Assembly: GCF_025660475.1 (NCBI RefSeq) | Contig: NZ_JAOUSF010000002.1 | Location: forward strand, 310,001-374,000 | DNA length: 64,000 bases | Reading direction: 5' to 3' | Source: Perspicuibacillus lycopersici | Lineage (GTDB): Bacteria > Bacillota > Bacilli > Bacillales > Caldibacillaceae | Shown here: positions 55,700 through 63,967 of the stretch, piece by piece | Position numbering within the stretch: position 1 is the stretch's first letter | How the letters are laid out: every line of letters starts with the position of its first letter | The notes under the pieces: model-generated | Told to the model about the DNA's origin: nothing | What the model saw: only the letters and a program-made list of their open reading frames with translations | Database searches by the model: none | Program-made: the position numbers and the translations under genes

Positions 55700-55726
55700 T
55701 AAAAACGTTTTAGGTAAGCGTTTTCT
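55700..55726. promoter_or_regulatory. tandem operator sites before DUF624 gene
   Basis: TAAAAACGTTTTA (55700-55712) and GTAAGCGTTTTCT (55714-55726) lie side by side, 60-86 nt before the DUF624 start. The first fits the LacI-type operator, the second a cre (two mismatches). Confidence 0.55.
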
Positions 55727-55785
55727 ATTTTATGATTTCTAGAAGAATAATAGCACTATCAAGTGTTCCTATAGGAGGTTTTCTC

Positions 55786-56451
55786 ATGGAGACGAGAGGA
55801 TTATTTCAACGATTATATGTAGTAACAGAATGGATTACGAGAATTTCCTTGTCGAATGTTATTTGGCTATTGTTTAATTTGCCGATTGTGTATTTAGCGT
55901 TTAATGTCTTTGTTAGCACGACACCAGAACAGGTTATTGCAAATGTTCTATTGATTGGGATTTTAGCACCATTCCTCTTCTTTCCTGCAACAACTGCGCT
56001 TTTCGGTGTTGCTAGAAAGTGGGTGCAAGGAGAATTAGGCGTAAAGATTGTTCGCTCCTTTTGGAAATATTATCGAGAGAATTATCTTCGCAGCATGCTT
56101 GGCGGATTCGTAATTATTGTTCTATGGTTTTTATTAGTAGTTGATTATTATTATTTTTCCACGATGAAATCTCCACTATTTTATTTATTTTTAGTAGTCG
56201 GTATGTTTATCATTGTGTTCACGGTAAACTTCTTTGCCATTACGGTTCATTTTGAAGCGAAGCTTTTCCACACATTGAAAAATTCCTTTCTACTCGCATT
56301 GGGACGACCGGTTCATACAATCGGGATTGCAGCGATTTGTGTTGCCGTGTATTATGTTAGCTTTAATGTTTTACCATTTTTAATTTTACTAGGAATGGGC
56401 TCAATTATTGCATACGGTACGTTTTATATTTTTCAAAAGGCTGTTTTCTAA
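55786..56451 (+). CDS. DUF624 (YesL-like) membrane protein
   Basis: The 221 residues have four to five membrane helices and the DUF624 pattern (WITRISLSNVIWLLFNLPIVYL, then ALFGVARKWVQGE). AGGAGG at 7 nt supports the ATG at 55786. YesL-type proteins accompany Lpl-type oligosaccharide loci, role unknown. The final QKAVF and stop are encoded by the left end of a family A repeat, so the natural C-terminus may have been replaced by the repeat. Confidence 0.85.
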   Translation: METRGLFQRLYVVTEWITRISLSNVIWLLFNLPIVYLAFNVFVSTTPEQVIANVLLIGILAPFLFFPATTALFGVARKWVQGELGVKIVRSFWKYYRENYLRSMLGGFVIIVLWFLLVVDYYYFSTMKSPLFYLFLVVGMFIIVFTVNFFAITVHFEAKLFHTLKNSFLLALGRPVHTIGIAAICVAVYYVSFNVLPFLILLGMGSIIAYGTFYIFQKAVF

Positions 56452-56650
56452 AGGACTGTTGTGTAGGATTATTTAATGAAACGCTATGCAGACGGAATAC
56501 ACGAAGATTCCCGCGGGAAAGCAAGACACGGGGAGACCCTGCAGGATCGAAAGCGACAAGGAGGCTCGCCGCCCGCCCGAATGGATCGCAGAGTGTGTTC
56601 CTTCGCGGTCTTTTGAGAAAACGCAACAACCTATACGAAAACAACCTTTC
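56435..56650. repeat. intergenic palindromic repeat, family A (long variant)
   Basis: AAAAGGCTGTTTTC at the left and GAAAACAACCTTT at the right are imperfect inverted ends. The interior differs from the other copies: CGCTATGCAGACGGAATACACGAAG type text, a GGGAGACCC...GGAGGCTC part and GAGTGTGTTCC. It overlaps the last five codons of the DUF624 gene. The left side is a family A end. The middle resembles the element at 63277. Confidence 0.65.
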
Positions 56651-56659
56651 AAAAAGGAC

Positions 56660-56684
56660 GGGCAGCCTCGTAATGGGGCTGCCC
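56660..56684. terminator. terminator after the short-chain dehydrogenase gene
   Basis: GGGCAGCC and GGCTGCCC form an 8-bp stem with T-rich flank on both strands, 8 bp from the dehydrogenase stop. Confidence 0.75.
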
Positions 56685-56691
56685 TTATTGT

Positions 56692-57441
56692 TTAACTTCG
56701 AATAAATCCACCTTCAGAATGAATGATTTGTCCAGTTATCCACTCCGCTTCCTCACTTGCAAGAAAACCAATGATTTTCGCTACATCCTCTGGTGTTCCA
56801 ATACGTCCCATCGGAAATTTAGGGATAAGATAGCTTCGTATCTCATCATTCATCCAAGTAGAATCAGTCGGTCCGGGATTGACCGCATTAACGGTAATTC
56901 CTAACGGTGCTAGCTCTTGTGATAATGACTTTGTGAAAGCAGAAATTGCTCCTTTTGTAGCTACATAGGCAAGCTCACCAGGCATTGCTGCAATATCCTG
57001 ACCAGAAGTCATATTAATGATTCTGCCAGCCTGTAAATTAGACTGTTCAAAAAGTCGGGCAAACTCAACTGCAAGTAAAAATGTTGAACGCATATTTACT
57101 GCATAATGGGCATCCAATGTTTTTGCATCAAGCTTTCGAAAGCCGTCCGCTGTTGAATGGGCTGCATTATTAACTAAAATAGCTGGGGCGCCTAATGTTT
57201 TTGTTACTTTATCCAAAATAGTTTTCGCTGCATTAGCATCCGCTAAATCGAGTTCCATCTGCTCACACCGAACTCCTGAGGATATAAGCTCCTGTTGGAA
57301 TGTACGAACCCAATTTCGATCTGCACGCCAATGGGTGAAGAAAATACTTATCCCGCTAGCTGCTAATTTCCTACAAATCGCCGTACCAATATCTCTCGAA
57401 CTACTTGCCCCAGTCACAATTGCAATCTTATGTTTATTCAT
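56692..57441 (-). CDS. short-chain dehydrogenase/reductase
   Basis: The 249 residues have the Rossmann motif IAIVTGASSSRDIGTAICRKL, which differs from the classic TGxxxGxG in its SSRDIG segment. They also have ILVNNAAH, catalytic Ser in IINMTSGQD, and YVATKGA (Tyr-x-x-x-Lys). The NPGPTDSTW loop and RIGTPEDVAKIIGFLASEEAEWITGQIIHSEGGF tail are typical of FabG-like SDRs. The gene is monocistronic. Substrate unknown. Confidence 0.87.
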   Translation of the reverse strand: MNKHKIAIVTGASSSRDIGTAICRKLAASGISIFFTHWRADRNWVRTFQQELISSGVRCEQMELDLADANAAKTILDKVTKTLGAPAILVNNAAHSTADGFRKLDAKTLDAHYAVNMRSTFLLAVEFARLFEQSNLQAGRIINMTSGQDIAAMPGELAYVATKGAISAFTKSLSQELAPLGITVNAVNPGPTDSTWMNDEIRSYLIPKFPMGRIGTPEDVAKIIGFLASEEAEWITGQIIHSEGGFIRS

Positions 57442-57894
57442 TTATATTTCCCCCAATATGATAGGGTGCTTTAGTATGGGTTATGGAGATGTAATTTTTG
57501 CTTTGCTGTTTTCTAATTATATTTAATGAGATAATACTTGTTATTTTAAACTACTGCACAGAGTGAATAAACGGAGACTTCGCTCGCCCGAATGGATGCG
57601 CGGAGTGTATTCAGTCACTTGAACTATTACTAACAACAAGAAATTATTCCATGACAGCATTTGTATAAAAAAACAAAGCAAACCGTAAATGGTCTGCTCC
57701 GTTATTGGAAAAATAACTCCATACCGTGCATCCCTGTAATGAAATAATGGAAATAGACATACTCCTCCCGCTAGTAGGAAATATGTTTTCGTTTTCCTTA
57801 AAAATTCATTACAAAATTGGACACATACGGCGAAATTCCCCTTTCGATACATCTCTCCTTCCATCATACGTTTCTCATTCGATAAAAACAACCA
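57442..57894. other. 453-bp gap with repeat hairpin and orphan terminator
   Basis: Near 57548-57612 lies a short palindromic element (CAGAGTGAATAAACGGAG against CGCGGAGTGTATTCAGT), related to family A. At 57673-57692 GCAAACC and GGTCTGC form a minus-strand terminator with a T run. A minus-strand frame (57541-57891, 116 codons) crosses both, so it is unlikely to be a real gene. A ribosome-like AAGGAG only 2 nt before an internal ATG is the sole support. Confidence 0.45.
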
Positions 57895-58728
57895 TTATCC
57901 CCACCGCTCCTGCAGTAACGCAATCTCTCGCTCATGGGGGATTTCTTCCCTCGGTGTTTCTAAAATAAAAGGGATATGTTTCAATGCAGGAGTTTGCAAC
58001 AGCTCGGCAAATGCAGCAACATTAATATGGCCGGCACCAAAAATTGGTGCGTGGCGATCCTTTCCTTCTCGTGTCGGATATTTCGAATTATTTAAATGAA
58101 CAACTTTTAGCTCGTCAAAATAGCCAAGTGCTGTTGCTTTTTCTACAATTTCTCCCCAATTATTTCCATCCCATAATCCACAGGAAAACGCATGACATGT
58201 ATCCAAACAGAAGCCAATTTGTTCTGGTGCATGGCAAAGCTTGCGAATTTGGACAAGCTCTTCAAGTGTCGTGCCAATACCTCCTGGCAATCCTGCACTA
58301 TTTTCCAGTAAAATTTGTACCTCCCCTTCCCATTGATCAAGTACCTCATTAAGTACTTCAATCATTAATTGATAGCTCTCAAGTAATGTTGTATCCGGCA
58401 GGTGTTTACCAAAATGAACGACGACTCCGATCGAACCGCATGCTTCGGCAATTTCCAAATCATTCAATAATGATTGGACGACGTGGCTACGAATAGTTTT
58501 ATCATGTGGCGTGATACTTGTTGGATATGGTGAATGGCTAACAGATAAAATGCCATTTTCCATGCAAAACGCCTTGCAGCGACTAGCATCCTCTTTGTCG
58601 AAATCTTTTACATTCAAGCTTCGTGGATTTTTCGGAAAGTATTGAAAGGCCGTTGCCTTCATTTCCATTGCTTTTTTCGCAGCACCATAATACCCGTCTT
58701 TTATCGAAAGATGGCAACCAAATCTCAT
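57895..58728 (-). CDS. nfo: endonuclease IV (AP endonuclease)
   Basis: The 277 residues match the Nfo family: RFGCHLSIKDGYYGAAKKAM, VSHSPYPTSITP, VVVHFGKH, ILLENSAG (Glu), CLDTCHAFSCG (Asp/His), VVHLNNSK, GAGHIN and FILETP (Glu). These carry the three-zinc ligands. It cuts the 5' side of abasic sites. It is 37 bp downstream of a MutM-type glycosylase gene, so both make a base-excision repair unit. Confidence 0.88.
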   Translation of the reverse strand: MRFGCHLSIKDGYYGAAKKAMEMKATAFQYFPKNPRSLNVKDFDKEDASRCKAFCMENGILSVSHSPYPTSITPHDKTIRSHVVQSLLNDLEIAEACGSIGVVVHFGKHLPDTTLLESYQLMIEVLNEVLDQWEGEVQILLENSAGLPGGIGTTLEELVQIRKLCHAPEQIGFCLDTCHAFSCGLWDGNNWGEIVEKATALGYFDELKVVHLNNSKYPTREGKDRHAPIFGAGHINVAAFAELLQTPALKHIPFILETPREEIPHEREIALLQERWG

Positions 58729-58765
58729 ATAAATATCGCTCCCTTTTTCCCTTATGAACCATGAT

Positions 58766-59569
58766 TTACTGTTGGCAATTTGGACAAAAAAATGTTTTAC
58801 GGGAGGAAATTTCTTCTTTTATAATCTGCGCATGACAACGTGGGCATTGTTCTCCTTCCTTGTCGTGCACGAACATTTGATAATGTCCGGTTTTTCCATC
58901 TCCCTTAAAGAGTGGATTTTCCATATAGCCACCTTGCTCAATGCCTTTACGAAGGATAAACTGTATCGACTCGAACACGCGCAAGCTTTGACTTTCATTC
59001 AATTCATGGACTTTTTTATTTGGGTGAATTTCGGCATGCCAAAGTATTTCATCGGAATAGCGGTTGCCAATGCCAGCGAGCACTTCCTGATTAATTAAAA
59101 CTGATTTCATCGTACCTTTTCTTTTTTCTAACCGTTGGTGAAAGGCTTCCAATGTAAACGCTGGAGCTAGTGGCTCTGGACCAATTTTTTCAAGCTCCTC
59201 ATCAACCATTTCTGGTGATAAAAGATGTAGGTAGCCTAAGCGCAAGCCAATGAAGAACAAATGCTGGTCTCCAAAAGAAAGCTTTACTTGAATCGTTCGC
59301 TCTGGCTTATCTTCCTCCTTACCAAAAAACATCCATCCACCAAGCATGAGGTGTAACAGTAGACAGGATCCGTTTTCAAGCTGGAAAACTAAATATTTTG
59401 CACGACGTGAAATCTTTTGTATTGTCTGATTCGATACTTCGTTTACAAATCGCTCAACTGCTACATTAATCGATTTTTCCCGCTGTATCGCAACATCGGT
59501 AATTTTCCGACCACCAATGAACGAGCGAAGTAATGTTTTATACGTTTCCATTTCTGGTAACTCCGGCAT
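58766..59569 (-). CDS. mutM: Fpg/MutM-family DNA glycosylase
   Basis: The mature N-terminus PELPEMET provides the catalytic Pro and Glu of Fpg/Nei enzymes. An internal LINQEVLAGIGNRYSDEILWHAEIHPNKK is the helix-two-turn-helix. The zinc finger is near CPRCH...CPNC at residues about 246-266. The length is 267, usual for the family. It removes oxidised purines. Whether it is the main MutM or a Nei-like relative is not settled; the LEKMRK-like insert loop seems short. The endonuclease IV gene follows in the same unit. Confidence 0.85.
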   Translation of the reverse strand: MPELPEMETYKTLLRSFIGGRKITDVAIQREKSINVAVERFVNEVSNQTIQKISRRAKYLVFQLENGSCLLLHLMLGGWMFFGKEEDKPERTIQVKLSFGDQHLFFIGLRLGYLHLLSPEMVDEELEKIGPEPLAPAFTLEAFHQRLEKRKGTMKSVLINQEVLAGIGNRYSDEILWHAEIHPNKKVHELNESQSLRVFESIQFILRKGIEQGGYMENPLFKGDGKTGHYQMFVHDKEGEQCPRCHAQIIKEEISSRKTFFCPNCQQ

Positions 59570-59649
59570 AATGCTTGTCCTCCATACATGTAAGCTGTAT
59601 TTTTACAGTATTTCCTAATGGTATGGAAACATGAGTGAAAAAGCCGAAA

Positions 59650-59682
59650 ACGCCGACTGATTGTTTCGGAACCAGTCGGCGT
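59650..59682 (-). terminator. intrinsic terminator of the kinase-like gene
   Basis: ACGCCGACTG and CAGTCGGCGT form a perfect 10-bp stem with a 13-nt loop, followed on the minus strand by TTTCGGCTTTTTC. Confidence 0.85.
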
Positions 59683-59700
59683 ACAGGGGAGGTTATTCGA

Positions 59701-60357
59701 TTATAATCTTCGCCTCAGTCGTTTATACAATCGGTACGAATGTCTGACGAAATCAAGTATTTTTAGCGGGACTTTGATTGGATACTTATATAACGTCTTT
59801 TTGTAAAACAAATAATATGCCTTTACTAGATCATTCCATTTTTCATCTTTACCTTCTTTATAAAAATCAGACACATCGACAACATAGCCCTTGCCATTTT
59901 TCATCATGACATTTTTTCCGTGAACATCATACGGATTGAGCCCTCGTTTTCTAGCATATGCTAACGCCTGATTGACATCTTTAATGACCGTTTCTGGAAT
60001 TCGAATTCCTTTCGCTACCGCTTCATATAGGGTAATTCCTGCTAATCTTTGTAAAACAAGATAATCGGCGCCTTGATGGAGCAATTTGGAATAGGCTGGG
60101 TGATCGCCTAATTGTTTATACACTTGTGCTTCTTTTTCCAAGCCGGCGCGATCTCTTGCGATAACTTTTACTACTAGATCTGGTGCGGATTCATGGACAA
60201 AGACTGCAGCATAATTCCCAACCCCAATACATTCCCAGCCTTTTGGAATATCGTCTACTTCAATCGGGTCATGCGGATTTCTGCTTTGCAGTGTAATGCT
60301 TTTCATTAATTGATTTTCTATTAGTTTAGAAAAACTCGCCATGTTCATATGAAACAC
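59701..60357 (-). CDS. serine/threonine kinase-like protein
   Basis: The 218 residues have a weak but readable kinase core: glycine-rich loop GVGNYAAVFVHESAPDLVVKVI with ATP-binding Lys, a Glu in KEAQVYKQLG, hinge YLVLQRL, catalytic loop LNPYDVHGKNVMM and metal-binding VVDVSDF. The catalytic HRD is replaced by YDVHGKN, as in RIO/aminoglycoside-kinase-like relatives. The C-terminal tail is basic (RLYKRLRRRL). It resembles the small YrzF-type kinases of Bacillus. Target unknown. Confidence 0.78.
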   Translation of the reverse strand: MFHMNMASFSKLIENQLMKSITLQSRNPHDPIEVDDIPKGWECIGVGNYAAVFVHESAPDLVVKVIARDRAGLEKEAQVYKQLGDHPAYSKLLHQGADYLVLQRLAGITLYEAVAKGIRIPETVIKDVNQALAYARKRGLNPYDVHGKNVMMKNGKGYVVDVSDFYKEGKDEKWNDLVKAYYLFYKKTLYKYPIKVPLKILDFVRHSYRLYKRLRRRL

Positions 60358-60496
60358 CTACAATTTTATTCTAAAAACATATGAATTCCTGATGTTGCTA
60401 TCATAACAAAATAATATGTCAGGAACATGGCAAATACATACAACAAATTTTTTCCATCCTATTTCTATCGGAGGATATACATCTCCTTATCGTTAT

Positions 60497-60589
60497 TTAC
60501 CCTAATTTGCGTTTAAATACTTTGCTTGCGAATAGGTAAGCGCTGGGCATGATTCCGATACACCAAAAATAACGACGACACCAACTTAG
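60497..60589 (-). pseudogene. possible remnant of a membrane protein 3' end
   Basis: A short open frame of 30 codons, with hydrophobic IGIMPSAYLFASK and a basic end KVFKRKLG, ends in TAA. It is open from a stop just upstream and lacks a start and ribosome site. It looks like the tail of a decayed membrane protein gene. Family unknown. Confidence 0.25.
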
Positions 60590-61191
60590 TTATCACAGAT
60601 GATCCATGACCAAAAAAGGTAAGGGCAGGAATATGATAATAACAAAATCTAAAGGTAAGTTCTGTGAGTTCAATTTTATAACTTTAGAGATAAGCTAAGT
60701 TATGGTCTAACTAGGATGCAAAGTGTTTTAAACAAAACTCACATTCCACTTTTGATAAACGATTATTTAACTAAACCCGAATATGCTGATATTTCTAATG
60801 CATTTCGTGCCTCTTTGATTTTTTCTATCACGGAGTGCCCCCCCATTTTTCCCCCTAAACTTGAGAACCAAATTATCCCTGAAATTAATTGATCATGAAA
60901 GTGATAAACAACTATCATTGAAAGAGCTAATCAAATGTTTCAAAAAGTACAAAAGCAAAAGAAGGAAACTATCGAAAACCAATGGTTAAAGATTTTTTTA
61001 ATCCTTTCACTGAAATTGCTGTATGATTATTCATTCCTTTTCCTCCTTTTTAGAGGTGACTATGCGGAACTAGCGCTATTTCGCTATTCAGTCTTACTAA
61101 TAATCAGTATTACTTACTACCATGCAAAAAATAACGGAATAGCTATTAGCCATTCCCATCTGAACTAGCTAATCAGCTGGGCTTTTATCCA
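60590..61191. other. degenerate region with short frames, no intact gene supported
   Basis: On the plus strand a frame runs from a TGA (60673) to 60892 (ATG at 60716, 58 codons, reading MQSVLNKTHIPLLIND). Another runs from 60935 to 61168 (77 codons, hydrophobic centre LLYDYSFLFLLF). Neither has a convincing ribosome site. A C-rich homopolymer (CCCCCCC at about 60839) lies in the first. Together with the minus-strand tail at 60497 this suggests a decayed region. Confidence 0.35.
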
Positions 61192-61536
61192 TTATTTTTT
61201 ATTCCCTAAACGATTCATAATGCTTTTGTTCAAGTTGTTGCGAAACTTATTATCCCATCTTTTCGCCTGTTCCATAAGTCCATCGGCAAATGCTGTCACG
61301 TCTTCACCTGTCACTTCCCATACGTTTTTACCAGCTGCCGCACCTTCCTCAAACAAATCAATGAGATCGTACTGAATTCTCAGCATATCCATGCCACTTC
61401 CAGAAGAGAAGCTCCACATATAGTTACAGATTTTTTTATAGGTTTCTTCGTAGTCGCTTGGTAAAGCTTCTACACGTGCCATCATTTCTCTATATTCCTT
61501 TTTATCTTCCAACATCTTTCGGATAAAATTTACCAT
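61192..61536 (-). CDS. DUF1048 protein (second copy)
   Basis: The 114 residues start MVNFIRKMLEDKKEYREMMARVEALP, with YKKICNYMWSFSSGSGMDM and GKNVWEVTGEDVTAFADGLMEQAK. These match the neighbouring DUF1048 copy in order and spacing, so the pair arose by duplication. DUF1048 proteins are small, helical and encoded with PadR regulators. Function unknown. It is the last gene of a three-gene operon. Confidence 0.85.
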   Translation of the reverse strand: MVNFIRKMLEDKKEYREMMARVEALPSDYEETYKKICNYMWSFSSGSGMDMLRIQYDLIDLFEEGAAAGKNVWEVTGEDVTAFADGLMEQAKRWDNKFRNNLNKSIMNRLGNKK

Positions 61537-61554
61537 CGTATGAAACCTTCCTTC

Positions 61555-61929
61555 TTATTTTTTATTCGTCCATATTTTCATTTGCTGTTCTACTCGACTC
61601 TCTATTTCTTTTTTCCAATCTACTGGCTCTTTCGTACTCGAAGATTCTTCCTCTAGTTTGGAAAGTGCCATCAATTCGTCGGCAAATGCCGCTACATCTT
61701 CACCGGTAACATCTAGCACATGCTTTCCTTCTGCTGCACTAGCTTCAAACAGTTCATACAAGTGAATAATTTCTTCACCAAATCCATATCCGAAATTCCA
61801 CATGTACTTTTGAATTTTTTTAAACACAAAGGCGTAATCTTTCGGTAAGGAATTTACTTTTTTCGTGAATGCTTTGTATTCCTTTTTACTTTCAATATCG
61901 CCAATAATTAGTTCAATAAATTTCTTCAT
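61555..61929 (-). CDS. DUF1048 protein (first copy)
   Basis: The 124 residues share with the next gene SKKEYKAFTKKVNSLPKDY, FKKIQKYMWNFGYGFGEE and GKHVLDVTGEDVAAFADELMALSK. The C-terminus is longer (SSSTKEPVDWKKEIESRVEQQMKIW). It overlaps the end of the PadR gene by 4 bp, so translation is coupled. Confidence 0.86.
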   Translation of the reverse strand: MKKFIELIIGDIESKKEYKAFTKKVNSLPKDYAFVFKKIQKYMWNFGYGFGEEIIHLYELFEASAAEGKHVLDVTGEDVAAFADELMALSKLEEESSSTKEPVDWKKEIESRVEQQMKIWTNKK

Positions 61930-62255
61930 CGTATTTCTCCCTTCTTTAGGCTATTAATTTTTGATGATACAAAATCCCATTTTTCCCAAAACAATGCAAG
62001 CTCCTGGCGCCCTGCCTCATTAAGGGAATAAAACTTCCGCGGTGGTCCCATGTCGGACGGTTTCTTTTCTATGTTCACCAGCTTCTTTTTTTCTAATCGC
62101 ACAAGGATCGTATAGACCGTCCCTTCTACCACTTCGGTAAAGCCTAGCTCGTTTAGACGGCGGGTAATCTCATAGCCATAGGTTTCATGGCGGCTAATGA
62201 TTTCCAGCACACAGCCTTCTAATGAACCTTTCAGCATTTCGGTTAAATTTTCCAC
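61926..62255 (-). CDS. PadR-family transcriptional regulator
   Basis: The 109 residues have the PadR winged helix: LEGCVLEIISRHETYGYEITRRLNELGF, VVEGTVYTILVRLEKKKLV, GPPRKFYSLNEAGRQEL. The GTG start has GGAGG 9 nt upstream. PadR regulators generally repress their own operon and are released by a ligand or stress. The following two DUF1048 genes are the likely targets. Inverted repeats with TACTTAGTA and ACTTAATAGC arms lie upstream. Confidence 0.88.
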   Translation of the reverse strand: MENLTEMLKGSLEGCVLEIISRHETYGYEITRRLNELGFTEVVEGTVYTILVRLEKKKLVNIEKKPSDMGPPRKFYSLNEAGRQELALFWEKWDFVSSKINSLKKGEIR

Positions 62256-62292
62256 GTTTCATTGCCTCCTCTATTTTGTCTGACTTATATTC

Positions 62293-62356
62293 AGTAATAC
62301 TTAGTACCGAGGAAAAATTTAAACTTAATAGCCTGTAGGAACTGACGCTATTAAGT
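62293..62356. promoter_or_regulatory. candidate PadR operator region
   Basis: TACTTAGTA at 62298-62306 is a short palindrome. ACTTAATAGC (62323) and GCTATTAAGT (62347) are perfect 10-bp inverted arms 14 bp apart. Both lie 43-101 bp upstream of the PadR start. Confidence 0.45.
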
Positions 62357-62522
62357 ATTGCTTATTACAAGTATATTGTAACACTGAGTAGTTGGAGAGT
62401 CAACTCGATTTTCAAATTTTTTTCTTGCGGAGAAAAACCATTGGGTGCTACAACTCTACGGAACGTTTGTTGCTTCAATGACCAGAAAACTCTATGATGA
62501 AGTAGAGTAGGAGGCGTGTCAA

Positions 62523-63107
62523 ATGGATAATCGTAAAGTTGGAGAATTGATTTACCATTTACGAAAGGAAAAAGGTTTTACACAGAAGCAATTAGCAGAT
62601 CAAATGAACATTTCCGATCGAACAATTTCTAAGTGGGAGCGTGGATACGGATGTCCAGATGTTACATTGTTAGCGAGTCTTTCGAACCTACTGGGAGTAA
62701 ATATAGAAAATATTTTAGAAGGTGATTTGTCACCGAATGAATTTATTGGAGGGAATATGAAAAAGTCACATTATTTTGTTTGTCCATCCTGCCATAATAT
62801 TGGCTTTGCAACAGGAAATGTCACGATATCGTGCTGTGGGAGAAAGCTAGAGCTATTAGAGGCAAAGAAAGCGGCCGATGAAGAAAAGCTATCCATTACA
62901 GAAGTGGATAATGAATGGTTTATTTCGAGCGACCATCCGATGACAAAAGCGCATTATATATCATTTATCGCGTTTGCAACGGGGGATCAGGTGCAAATTT
63001 TGAAGCAGTATCCGGAATGGGGCTTACAAGTACGCATTCCGAAAAGAAAGCACGGTAAATTAGTATGGTATGATACTCAATTTGGTTTATTATATCAGCT
63101 TGTGTAA
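62523..63107 (+). CDS. HTH (XRE) regulator fused to a desulfoferrodoxin-like iron domain
   Basis: Residues 1-65 are an XRE helix-turn-helix: VGELIYHLRKEKGFTQKQLADQMNISDRTISKWERGYGCPDV. A four-Cys motif follows (VCPSCHNIG, ISCCGRK, about 87-107). The C-terminal part has ISSDHPMTKAHYISFIAFATGD, the HPMxxxHYI signature of desulfoferrodoxin/superoxide reductase iron sites, then YPEWGLQVRIPKRKHGKLVWYD. AGGAGG precedes the ATG. Such a fusion could sense superoxide or iron, but no data support that here. No downstream target is evident. Confidence 0.83.
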   Translation: MDNRKVGELIYHLRKEKGFTQKQLADQMNISDRTISKWERGYGCPDVTLLASLSNLLGVNIENILEGDLSPNEFIGGNMKKSHYFVCPSCHNIGFATGNVTISCCGRKLELLEAKKAADEEKLSITEVDNEWFISSDHPMTKAHYISFIAFATGDQVQILKQYPEWGLQVRIPKRKHGKLVWYDTQFGLLYQLV

Positions 63108-63276
63108 AGTAGAAAATGTAGGTCATATATAAAAGAAGCAATTTTCAAGAAAATAGTCCAGATAATATGGGGAAAATGTTAAATATCTGCTTTAAATTTA
63201 TATCAATGGGTAGGCTATTCATTACTTCATGAAAAAGTATGTGGATTCCTATATTATTCAACATTTTTTTCTATGG

Positions 63277-63515
63277 AAGAGGCTGGGACATAACAATTGA
63301 TGTTTAAATGTAAGATGAACATTCATTCGGATAGCGGAGGAAATATACGTAGACTCCTGCGGGAAAAGCATGAGACGAAGACCCCGCAAGAAGTGTAGCG
63401 GAGGAGGAGGCTTTGGCCATGCCAGCGGAAAGCGAAGTATATTTCCGAAGGGAATTTACCTACTTATCTTTGATTCGGATTCTCTTACATAAAAATACTT
63501 TTGTCCCAGCCTCTT
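63277..63515. repeat. intergenic palindromic repeat, family B
   Basis: The terminal inverted repeats are AAGAGGCTGGGACA and TGTCCCAGCCTCTT (perfect 14 bp). Inside are GACTCCTGCGGGAAAAGC, GAAGACCCCGC, GGAGGAGGCTT and CCAGCGGAAAGCGAAG-type segments. Similar GGCTGGGACA-bounded elements are widespread in Bacillaceae intergenic DNA. The rest of the gap 63108-63541 holds no gene. Confidence 0.75.
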
Positions 63516-63541
63516 TTTGATTTTGCACTATTCATTTGCCT

Positions 63542-63967
63542 TTATGGGACAAGAATATTTGAAAACAGCGCCTCTTTTTCCTTTGTGATTATCTGTCTTC
63601 CGGCATATGCCTCATAAATGGACCCAATACCTTGCAGCCAGTCTCCAATATTGGCTGCCGATGTTGCACTCAGCCTAATTGGATCTGTTCTTGCGAGGAG
63701 TTGATTTGTTACACTTATCGCTTCGATAATTTGGCCGATGGTTTGAATCCATACTCCTTCGACTACTTGTCTTTCATTTTGATCTGCACTGGCATCCTCA
63801 TCTATAAGTAATAGCTTGGTCAAGTAAATTACCTCCATCACCTTGCCGATGGCTTGTATCCAGATTGCCACAGAAACGTCCTTCTCCAGTTGAGCAATCA
63901 ATTCCTTATTGTCTACATCACTAGTTCTGTTCTTCGAATTGCTTTTCCTGCCGGTTTGAGCATACAA
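63542..63967 (-). CDS. three-repeat small protein (DUF6944-like)
   Basis: The 141 residues contain three copies of a 22-30-residue helical unit: VAIWIQAIGKVMEVIYLTKLLL, EGVWIQTIGQIIEAISVTNQLL and IGDWLQGIGSIYEAYAG. All keep the W-x-Q-x-I-G core. This resembles the repetitive DUF6944-type proteins of Bacilli (recognition by eye). The start is TTG with GGGGTGAG 5 nt upstream. No signal peptide is visible. Function unknown. Confidence 0.7.
   Translation of the reverse strand: MYAQTGRKSNSKNRTSDVDNKELIAQLEKDVSVAIWIQAIGKVMEVIYLTKLLLIDEDASADQNERQVVEGVWIQTIGQIIEAISVTNQLLARTDPIRLSATSAANIGDWLQGIGSIYEAYAGRQIITKEKEALFSNILVP

Noticed and set aside
57541..57891. 116-codon minus-strand frame after nfo
   Set aside because: It contains a terminator hairpin and a palindromic repeat, and its only ribosome-like site is too close to the start codon.
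60935..61168. 77-codon plus-strand frame
   Set aside because: No ribosome site, no recognisable family, and it lies in a stretch with other broken frames.
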